Positions 23,801 to 35,800 of a stretch of 64,000 nt of DNA are shown in pieces (positions within the stretch are counted from its first letter, which is position 1; each line of letters opens with the position of its first letter). The stretch covers positions 7,393,682-7,457,681 of the forward strand of contig NC_045151.1 of assembly GCF_008831285.2 (NCBI RefSeq), read 5' to 3'. The notes under the pieces are model-generated. The model was not told the origin of the DNA, searched no databases, and saw nothing but the letters and a program-made list of their open reading frames with translations. Position numbers and translations under genes: made by a program. The stretch comes from Nymphaea colorata. Lineage: Eukaryota > Streptophyta > Magnoliopsida > Nymphaeales > Nymphaeaceae.

Positions 23801-26800
23801 ACTTTTAGGTTTCTTTTTGAACAATGGAAGGATCACATGCCAGCAGGATATGAGCTGAAGGAAGCCTCCGTTGATCAGCCTTTTGAAGAGGATGCTTGTC
23901 ATTGCCATTTTGTTTTCACCAAAGATCGCATGCTGACTACTGAGTTTGATCTGGTATTAAAGTATCAATGGTTTATTGGAGATAGAACACCCACAAATTT
24001 TGTTCCAATTGAGGGTGCAGTCCAGGAGGTAGGCTGATCACTTCTACATATACCTCCTTGCACGTACTATTGGGCACCATATTCAGATGCTATTCGTGAA
24101 TAGGCATGTAGATATGCAATGCATATGGGAAATACCCACTCATGTTAGTTTTTGTTTGTGATAGATTGTTTGTGATAGCAAGTGTACGTATAAGTTTGTA
24201 CACCAAAGAAAAGTCAGTGTAATTTTGTCACTGTGTCTTAGGTGTACTGGCCAAAGCATGAAGAGGTAGATAGAGTTTTGAAGATCGAGTGCACTCCAAT
24301 ATTGAGGGAGACTGAGTATCCTCCGATATTTGCAATCTCTACTCCTGTTTCTCCTGGTACGTTTCTTCTGCTCCTTGGTGTTTTGCTTAACCAATAATAT
24401 GAAAATTATGTCCATCTTGTAAACAAAGCTGTTAAACAGCTACATCAGTCAACAAGCAACGACACTTAGGCCTGAACAATATCACAGATCTGTAATGAAA
24501 AGCAAACTTTGTTGAATAACAACAAATGCTGTTCAAAGAGCACATTTACATCAGGAAACATTATAGATAGCTATTTATCCAAAAAAAGTAGATTGAAAGG
24601 GAGAACAGAGCAGATGTGAGCTTGCCATTGGACTAGCTCTAATGGCTCTTTTTGAGCTAGTCAATGCCTTGGGCAGAGCTTGTCCTTAGAAAGATATAAA
24701 AATACAGAAAATTATGAATGAAAATCTACACAAAAAAATCACCTACGTGTGTATATATATATATATACAAACACACATATATACATACATATATATTTAT
24801 TTACATATTATATATAGGAGGTAAATCCTCTGGCCATCTAGTCCTCTATCCAATCACCACTGCCCAATGCATTGATCAGGTGGTCTGCTGTTAGAGGCTG
24901 AAGGATTTCTCCATCCAAACCTGGACGGAGAGTATATATATGTATAGTTTACATGTATTCTAACACTGCTCTCAAATTTATGGTATAATTGCTGAAAGTT
25001 TGGTTAAAAGAAAGTTGAATCTTGGAGGACATAGGGTTTAGTGAAGAAATCAGGAAGCTGAAATTCTAAGCCAACATAATGTAATTGTATTGACTTCTAT
25101 AGAAGTTTTCGTGGATGAAATGATATCCATCTTAATGTGTTTGATTCACTCATGAAAAGTGTGATTTTTGGTCATATAGATAAAGTTTTTGTCGCCACAC
25201 ACAATTTAGTAGGCACCTCCATCTTAATCTCCATATCAGATAAAAGTTATTGAAGCCAAATTATTCCCATAATTGTTCCAGAATTCAGCTTCTGTAAATA
25301 GAGAAATTTTTTACTGCTTTTTGCGTTTCCACGAGATGAGAGACTCACCTAGAAAAACACAAATGGTAGTTGTTGAGTATCTATTATTAGGATTTCCTTC
25401 TCAATCTACATCAGTGTAAGGCTATAAGCAATTAAATTCAAAAAAATTTACCTATCCTTCAATATATTTTATGATTTGAAGTACAACACTCGTATGAACT
25501 GAAATTGGAGCATGTTGAAAATTTGAAATTGACTTACCCCATGAACCGCATGAGCAATGTCTAGTTGAGTCAGATACCTCAGAGTAGGGTTATTCAAAGG
25601 AATCCAGTTCTCCAACTTCATCTTTGTCCTACTTCTTCTGGAGTTTCAACAACTTTGTCATATGTTAACCCTGCCTTGACGATAATACCTCCAGCAAATT
25701 TGATTTGTGACAGGAAGTATCATCTAGTAGAGTATGCTACCTCTATTACAAAAAAGTATGTAAGAGAACCTAAATTTTCCATTCAAGAGACTGTTGTAAA
25801 AGCCTTTTAGTTTATCAACTTTATCTGATTCCTTCCTTGTCACATCTACATACAATAGCAGTATAACATTGCCTGCAATAGAATTACTGACAAACAGGGT
25901 TGTGCCAGTCAGACAAGTATGAAGATCACATTCAGATATAACAATATTGAAGTGATTGAACCAAGCTTTGGAGGCTTGTTTGAGCCCATACAAGGCTTTT
26001 TTATCTTAAAACTTTTCCATGAGGAATAAGAAAACTGGGTGCGCATCCATATAAACCTGTCAGTCGCAGACCTAACAGATGAGTTTCTGAGTTTGGTTTA
26101 TTTCTGTTACTCTCTGTTTTTGTGTTTTCCTTTTAAGTATTTCTTTTAAGCAACGGGTCAGATCCAGTTAGGCCTGTAATAAACCCAACCCATGACATTA
26201 TTTATATAAGCACGATTAAGGTACTAAACCCTAATGAAGAAGATTACATTTCGTGAGAGAAGCTGGGCTTCGAGTCATTTGGTGTGTTAGGGTGGAATTC
26301 TGTGAATTCTGCACGAGGAAACTGACAGCTGCATGGTAGCTACCAACCTCTTCTTCAAGTTCACCAAGGAACATTCTTGACACTACTATCACAAATATTG
26401 TGTCTTTTTCAAAAAGACCCGATATTTATGTTGAAAAAATTAGAATGGAAAAAACCTATAGCTTTTGAAAAAAATGTTAGTATGAATTTAATGTGCTCTT
26501 TTTGCATTCTAACCATGTTTTTTCGCATTATTTTTAAGTTTTTTTTTGCTTTAAAGTTCAAAAGTTAAATTATTTATTTTCATTTCTATCATTACTAGAA
26601 CATCATTTTTATCATTTTTTTAGTTTTTTTATGTTTCCTTATTAGTTTCTCATTTATTGTTTTTCACGAAAATTTTAAGATTTTTTATTTTTGTAAAAAA
26701 TTGCCAAGTTTTTCACGAGAATAACACCTTTGCCGAAAATACCTGAAAGAAACTTGGTCTTTAAAAACTTGAGAGGCGAGAACGACATTTAATAATGCTT

Positions 26801-29800
26801 GGTATCCATTTGGCAGATGTTCCATCTTTTAATGGATGCAAGAGCTATAAGAGTTTGAACAGTTGTCATTCCTGCTATTGGAGCAAAAGTTTTTTGGTAA
26901 TCTATTCCTTATTCTTGGATGTGTCCTTGGGTGTTAGTCTAGCTTTATATCTTTCTAAATATTCGTCATTTTTGTTCTAACATTAGAAATTCCTTTACAC
27001 GGTCACACCCTATGGTTTTCCTAAGGGAAGGTCTATTTCCCATGTCTGGCCCTTTTAAGTGCATTTAGATCACTTTTTTGCCATTCTTTGTATGCTTTGT
27101 CTTCATTAGAAGTAAAATATTCAAAATAAGAGTGCATAGTAGTAAAGCAAGCTCTATATCTAGGTGCAAAAGATTCATAGGAGACAAATTGATTTGGTGT
27201 CATATGTTCCCTTAGATATCCTAAGTTTTCTCTCAATATGTGTAAAATCCTCAATGGAAAAAGAACCATTTATCTCATCATGAGTGCCTTCAAATCAGGA
27301 TCTATGTCTTCTATTATAAGTTCCTTAGATTCTCCGTTCTTCTTGTTGTTAAAAGCATTTTCTTCTTCATAGTCATACACATCATTATCAAACCTTGAAT
27401 GATATTTGAATGAAGGTGGGTAGTCCTTATAATTTTGAGTCGTTTTATTTCTTTCAAAACCTCTTTCTTATTCAACAAAGCTTACATCTTTTGAAACAAT
27501 TATTTTGTCAAATCATACCGTTATATCCTTTCTAAGGTTCTGAGTATCCAACAAAAACCCATCCGATAACTTTTAACCTTAGTTTGTTAGCCCTATCATT
27601 TAAAACATAACATTTAATCTGCAAACTCTAAGCCTTCCATAATGTGGTTCATATCCAACTAATTTTTAAGACTTTTGATCAAGGTTTTAAAACCCAGTGA
27701 CTCGGGACTCGACTGGGCTGTTGTCGGCTTGTGACTCGGTGGGTCAACTCAGTGACTCGGACTGGGTTTTGTTAACTTTTTTCTTTGAAGAAATAACAAT
27801 GTATAACTTGTCTTTTAACCATAAAAAGATTATAAAATGACCTAATTTTTCTTATATGATAAAAAACAAGTCAATCTAAAGTCAAGTGAAAGTCATAACT
27901 CATAACTAAATTATATTTATTATTGTAATAACTACAAACTGAAAAGTAAAAGCTATGCCATTAACAACATTGATCATCATCAATCAAAGTACTGCTGGTA
28001 CTCTATTGTTGGTATTCTATAATTGCACATGAAATAGACATTCATGAGCATAGAGGATTTATTCACAATCTAACTTTTCTTCCATCAATTCATTGACGTA
28101 AACCCAAGAATCTCCATACTGAAAACAAGTTAAGTATAGACATTTAGGCTTTAGCCAATAACATCTCATTTTAGCTCTGTCCCACAAGAATCTTCCATTA
28201 ATTCATTGTTGATGTGTTGTTCAACATGATCTTTGATGAATTATCCCAAAATTTTACAAAAAATTTTCAAATTTATTTAAAATAAACTTTCCTTTGAAAT
28301 CAGTCCTTAAAATCTTTATGTTAGCATCAAATTGATTTTCTTGTAAGGTTGTGAAAATTCTTGAATGAATCAAATATCTAACATTTGAGTCTCATATATA
28401 TATATATATATATACAGGAAAATTGAAATCAGCTGGCTACCTCTACGGCCAGATATTCCTTTTTTTTTGTTAAAAAAAAAGTTTGTCACTGAAAAGTTGA
28501 AAACCATTACAAAAGGTGCATTCCGTTGCCAAAACTTGTGCCCAAGCAATTGCCATCATTAATGTACATTTTCTAAGCATTTACATGTATTCAAAGTTTC
28601 AAACACATCTTTTGGCATATATTTTTTTTCTTTTGCATTTTATTTCTTACCTTTTTCTGGTTTTATGTGTTATTAGTTCTTTTACTTGACTTTATCATAT
28701 TATTCATGACTCTTGCATTATTTGTTGCCTAACTTCTAATTGCTCTAAAAGGTTAAAGAACAACTACACTTTGTTAGACTGCTCAACAATTTGTTGTATT
28801 TGTGTTGTATATTTTTATCCCAATTGCATGTCAGGTTCAGGTTTATCTTGTTTGTTTAAGCGTTACTAGTTTAGATGGCAGACATGACTAACGTAGCATT
28901 AGCTTTATTATGCTATAACAACTTGAAGTGTTATTCTCGAACCTAACTAAGTGTACCCTCATTTTTTGTCAATTTTATTGATATGGCAATTTTATTGATA
29001 TGGATGGTGTGGTAGCTCTTTGTGAAAATTTACAATTTATATTTATATGGTTTCATTAGTAAACATTTTCATTCGTCAGACTAGTGGTAGTGTCATGGGT
29101 TGAGTTTTCAAGCCATTTCTGGCCTGCATGGCACCAAGGATTGCCACAAGCCCTCAGCCATCCTGGCTCAATCTTAAAGGTAGCATAAGCATTCTTCAAT
29201 CTTTCGAACTGTGGACCAAATGAAGAGTGCTAGACACTCGACAAACTATCAGCCTAGGTTTTATCCTATAGTAGGCCATCGACAAGCCGTGGCCATTAGG
29301 CCATGCAGAAAAAGCCATTCTTCCGAGTGTCTATCTACCTCCATACAAAATCTGGGTGGAGGGAAGACTTCATTTGGGAGGAAGTCCTCAGCCAAAGCCA
29401 GTAGCCAACTAGATATCATTAAGCAAGGCAGCCGACCATCCCCCTACTCGATGATGAACTTCCACTTGCTCGGCCCTACGCCATCATATGCGGTTGTGGA
29501 CACAACCTATGCCTCCACCAGGAGTATTAGGGCTAACCCATGTACACTCCTATGCATAACTTAATGCTACACATGGGAACCTTATCGACGGGACTGCATC
29601 TTTCGAAGGGACTATTGTCCATGCTGATGCTTTGTCGGTGCACCACCACACCACACATCCAAAGTGCATTCCTTTCTCTTTGACTTAGCGTTCGATTGGA
29701 TCTCACTTGCTTTTCGAGTAATGTCAAAGTTGGCTACACTATCATTCCATACTGCTCGCTTAGTCGGACTATGTATAGTCGGTCCACAACATTCTCCTAC

Positions 29801-32800
29801 CACCAAATCGTTGACGTCATTGTCGATAGTTGCTTGCATGAGAAAATCCACGACCATCCCCTTCTTTCCTTCTGCCACATTCAATCCTCCTCCTGCCGGT
29901 TCCCATGAATCATTCATGGCTTTGCGTTGTCCATCCACCTACTTCTGGCCATCTCTGCACAATGATTTGACACGATGTTGTTGATTGTTCTTGGTTTGCC
30001 GACATCCATTTGGTTGATGCAGCCTTTACGTCTTGACTACCTGCCTTATCAAGTGTATTGGTTCTAGTCCAACTTCGTGTCTTCTCACTTTTCGATCACA
30101 TTTAGCACTCTTCTCACTTTTCGTTCACATTTAGCACTTTTCCTTAGTAAAGTCTGTGACATATCTAATGACTATTAAGTACCAAATTTTCAAGAGGTGC
30201 TGCCAACCAGTACTCACCTTTGTGTACCATTATTTGTCTTAGTGAAATGTAGAACCTTGCTTTTCTACTCATGATGCCTAGATACCGTCCTCAGAACCTT
30301 TTCATCTGGCTAACACTATGGGGGTCACTTGAACATGTGTCCTCTGAACATGCCTCAAACCATAGGGCGCATCACAACAAGCCAACATTGTTCAGAACAG
30401 CTTGCTAGATGCTTCCCAACATCAAAACTTTTAGTTTTTGTTCCCTTTTTTAAACTCATTCTTGAGTCTTCTTTTCTTTGTCTTTCAAATTCTTCTTGAG
30501 AAATCGTCCTACTCTGATACCAATTTGTCATGGGCCGACTTTTCAAGCCATTTCTGGCCCGAGCGGCGGTGAGGGTTGCCACAAGCCCTCGACCAACCTG
30601 ACTCAACCTTGAAGGTAGTGGAAGCATCCTTCAATCTTACGGACCGTAGACTAGACGAGGAGTGCTACGCACTCGGCAAACCGTTTCCTAGGATTTATCC
30701 CATGATCGGCCATCGCCAAGCCATGGTCATGAGGCCCAGTTAAAACAAGCCATTCCTCCAAACGCCTACCTACTTCTATACGAAATCTAAGTGGGGGATG
30801 ACTTCCCTTGGGAGGAAGTCCTTAGCCAAAGTCAGTTGATGACTAGATCTCATTAAGGAAGGTGACCGACCATTTCCTTACTCGACAATGAGCTTCTACT
30901 TGCTTACCCCCACTTCATAATACGCTGTTGTGGACACGGCCTATGCATCTACCTGGGGAATTATTCTTAACCCACATACGCCCCCATGTGTAGCCTAACA
31001 CTGTGTGTGAGAGTTTTGCTGACGTGACTGCATCTTCTAAACTCTGTCACACGGGTACTCCTCCTAAGGAGAAGTTCCTGCACGGTACGGGTATGACATG
31101 GGTACGAGTACGGCCTTGGGTACGGAAGGGCACTGCGTTGACCGTACCGAGCGCGGTCAACACACCCAAGGTCATTTTTGACCTTTTTCAGACTCGGTCA
31201 AAGTTGACTGAGTCCAAATTTGTCCGATTTAATGCTAACGATTTTTACATTTTAATGTTAAAATTTTCGAAACCCTCATTTTAATGTCCCACTTCCCTCT
31301 TTTTTCTTCATTTTTGCTTAGTAGTGTTCGGATTCGTTTTTTGCTTCTCTAGCTTCTTTATCTTGTTATGTCAGTAAAAGTTTATGTTGTTCTTTTGTTT
31401 GTGCTTATGCTTCTGTACACGCATGATTTTCTTCGGCCTCAGTTGAGTAGTAAATTTGCGACTGAGGAGAATGAGAATAAAAAATGATAAATTTTGGATT
31501 ATGATTTATGAATATGTTATTCTGTTTGTACTTTTTGATATATATGTGCGAATATGTTATTCTGTTTGAAATTTTTTGACATATATATGTATGTGCATGT
31601 GTGTGTACGGCCGTACCCCCGCACCCAAGTTTTTTAAAAATGGTCCGTACCCGTACCGGCACCCGTACCCGTACCGGCACCCGTACCCGTACCTATGTGA
31701 CATAGCTTCTAAAGGGATTACCAACCATGCTGCACTGATATGCTTTGTGCTCGCACCACCTTGCCACACATCTCAAATGCATTACTTTTTAGTTGACTCA
31801 GCAACCGATTGGATCCCACTTGCTTCTTGAGAAAAAATGAAGAAAAAAAAAAAAAAAGAAAAATTCATGATATTTTGAAAAAAACAATAAAAATTAATTT
31901 ATTGTGATTTTTTTCATTTATTTTTCATTTCAGTTTTGGTTTTCATTTTTGTCAACTTTTATTTCATTGTTTTATTTCCTCTTGTTTTGGGTATTTAATG
32001 TGGCCTCCTATATGGAATACAATGCTTCTTACTTTATCATTTTTATCGTTTTAATTCGATGTGTTTTTGTCTTCTTATTAGTTTCTCATGTATTGTTTTT
32101 TCACCTAACCCTTTGATCTTTTATTTTCCATTTTTTAAATGCTCCGAGATTTTCCCAAAAAAGGAAAAAAAAAACAACTTTGCTGAAAAATACCTCACTG
32201 ATAAGTACTCGAAAACGATATTTGTGGCTATAGACTGGATGAAAGAATGATTGTGTAACTCATTGGCTTCCAAAGTGTTTATATGCTGACTGCTGAATCT
32301 TCAGCATCACCTTTTAATCATTATTTCATGTTGTTGACCCATCCATTTTGCTGATTCCCGTTTTCTAAGGAACTGGTTGCCCGAAGGTTGTGAACTTACG
32401 TGTTGAAGGAGATCTTGTAGAGGGAAACGTGCTCAGAGGTATCGCAGAGGTTGCTTGGTGTGGAGGAACACCTGGAAAAGGAGTTGCTAGGTAGTCTTCT
32501 TCCCTCCCAAAAATATTGTAGATCTTTGCTGGACTTTTGAGCAGATTATGATTTCTTTTGCTCTTATTCTTTCTTCTTTTCTTTTGTTTCAGTTGGTTGA
32601 GGCGTAAATGGAACAGTAGTCCAGTTGCAATAATTGGTGCGGAAGACGAGGAGTATCGGTTAACACTGGATGATATTGGTTCAAGTTTGGTCTTTATGTA
32701 TACACCTGTTACAGAAGAAGGTGCTAAAGGAGAGCCTCAATACGCTATGACTGATTTTGTGAAAGCAGGTAAACATGCTGTAATGTTTTAAATTGTTTCC

Positions 32801-35800
32801 TTTTGGTATTTCACAATTGGATCCTTTTATTTCCTTTTTTGTGATATCTTGCATAACGGCTGTGGGAATTTGTTGCTTTCTTCGTGAGTGATCAAGAGTT
32901 TCTGTTGCTTGTTGTCTAGGAATGTTATAAGTTATGAGCTACTTTCTTGCAACCTAACTTTTTTTTTTTTTTGGCAACATTTCCAGCTCCACCATCAGTT
33001 AGTGATGTGCGCATTCTGGAGGATGCTGTTGAAGGAAATGCGATTGTTGGTGTAGGTGAATATTTTGGAGGGAAGGAAGGTCCTAGCAAGTTCAAGTGGC
33101 TTCGTGAAAACAAGGAAACAGGGTATGCTGATTGCCACTATCAGCTTTGGAATTTTGTAAAATTGATGGCTGATGCTGCAGGTGGAATATAATTTGTGCG
33201 CAAGGTTGCACACTCACAGACACACATGCCTTGAAGTTTCAGGAAATATTTTATGCATGGATGTGTCTACAAACTACATTTTTTATGTTTTAATCTTCAT
33301 AGTGATTGCCTTTTTTTATTGTCTAATATTTCTTTTACTCTTACTTCAGAGGCACAATCAATTTGCTGTCTAGATCTTTAGTTCACTCAGTGCTTCTCCT
33401 CTCATCTTCAACGGACTCGACTAATCTTAGAAATTTATGGAAGGAAGATCTTGGAAGTTTTTTTAGAAGTCTTAGCCTATCCAAAAGAAGTTACCTATGT
33501 ATATTGATAACATGTCTTGGATCTGGATTCAGTCCATATCTATACGTGGTGTACATTTGATGCATGTGTGTGGATAAACTTGCTACATTGTTTTTGTGAG
33601 CCATGACCCTTTTGCATCTCCTTCGCTTCTCAAATACTTCTTGCTGGTATAGATTCTGGCAGTTCTTCTTCCAAAATCTATCATGGTATGAAAGCGAAGT
33701 TGCATTTAAAGGCTGTGATTTCTTCCATAAGGTATTCTCACAGACATTTACAAGTAACTCTTCAAGTCAAGAAAATTTCCATTTCCTTAAAAGAGACTTC
33801 TTGTATTCTTCTATTCAGTTCGTTTTGATTTCTCTCTATCTACATCAGACCCATTTTTTTTTTTCTGATTGCCTTTCAAGTCCACCATTCTTCTTCCATC
33901 TCCAATCCTCCTCATGTTCTAATTTTCAATAGCTCTCAAGTTTGTAAAAACTCTCGATTTGCCATCGGCCTATCACAAACCTTTTGTTGTTTTCAATAGC
34001 TCTTATATTCTTCTGGCATTCAACTGGTTTGAAGAGTCCAATATTATATATATGTTTTATATAGTCTAATCACATGGTTCACATTGATTTCTTGAGTGAG
34101 CTGATTAAGAAAAATGAGAGAGAAAAGGGAATTGCTCCCTACCAAAAAGGGCTGCTACCAAACCCCAAAATTTCATCCTTATTTTTTCTTGAAATGTTCA
34201 ATGCACACAGCACTTTGGCAATGTGATATATTTGACGACACTGATTCAAATCACATAAACCACATAATGCAAACCATACTATTCATTTCTTTAGATGCAA
34301 AACATCTATGCAGACACTTTTATATGAAATAAACATCTAACCTTAGTTGTATTTGCCTACAAAATCATGCAAAGCCAAAAAAAACTACCTTGAAACTGTG
34401 GACAATGCATTGGAACACAAGTCACTTTTTCAGTGGAATGCAAGCTGTATCCTCTGATCTTCTCACTGTCATGGCATGCTCGACCTGAAAAGTGGCCATA
34501 ACGAGAGACTGAGCTTTCAGACTATGACAGATAACCAGTAATTTCATTAACCTACTGGGTGTGCGTGCATTATATCAAGATTTAGTTACACTATACTATC
34601 TGACAAATTCTGATCATTTGTCACACTTATATCACATTTAGAACTTGGATCACTAACCCCACATATCTTGCAATTTTTCGGAGCATATTCATTATTTCAA
34701 TAGTATTTTACATAATCATCAGTCATTGTGCACATAATAGTTTGCAACAATACATGAGATCAATCATTCATTTGATTTCACAATCCATATACACAGGGTA
34801 TACACAATGAGGGTGCTGCTTGCTCAACCAACCATATGTCCATTTAAGCAGAGTATTATCCAGTATATAAACTATACAGTCAATGCTAATAATTCAGCCG
34901 AGAACATTATTGTCCTACTACTCTGAATCACTTTACATACACTTGTCTTGTATTACGAGAGCGTATCACACATTGACCTTAGGGCCTAACCAATTATCCG
35001 ACTATCCCTTAAGTTGAGCAATCAAGAGGAAACCCAGCTACGTAAGCTGTGGTAGTGTAAATTTTGCTTTTTTAGTCTCTAGAGTCTAGAGTCTTAGTCT
35101 AATATGATCTTGCCAATTTTTAACCATCCCACATTATGATCCTTTTGCATTTCACTTTTTGACCAAACCTTGTGGGTGCAAAACACAAGTGCGTGTGCAT
35201 CATGGGCGACTGACTGGCCGAGAGAAACCTTCATAATGGCCCGAGACAAGAAGGATCCTGATGCATTTGCAATGGTGGAATAACCTACTTGGGGTCGATA
35301 GAAAACTAGAGATGCTCTGCCGCTCCTACAACACCCAGTTCTGGAAGGCTAAAGACCTCTACTTGTTAATACACAATGTGATACGACACCCCAGGGCCTT
35401 GAATCGCCTGTCCTCCAAGCATACTAGCCAGTGGAAATGATAAGGCGCACCACATGGAGTGCTCATCCAAACTGGCCATCACAGTTTAGTACATTATTGT
35501 TAGGTGTTGGGCTCAAAAACTAATAATCAAATATTTTATTTATCTTGGCACATTAACCATCCCACATTATTTTAGGAAGGTGGTCATTTGTTTCAGATGC
35601 TTAGCTTTATTGGTTCATGAATATTAACATCAATGGAGCTTTCTTTTCTTTTTATCTTTTCAAGCTCATTCTTTGATCCATCAGCCTAACTCCTCTCTCT
35701 CTCTCTATATATATATTCTATATTACAGTGATTTTACTGTGGTTTCAACTGGTACCGTGGAGTATAGCCTGAGCAAGAAAGATATTGGCTTGCGTTTGAT

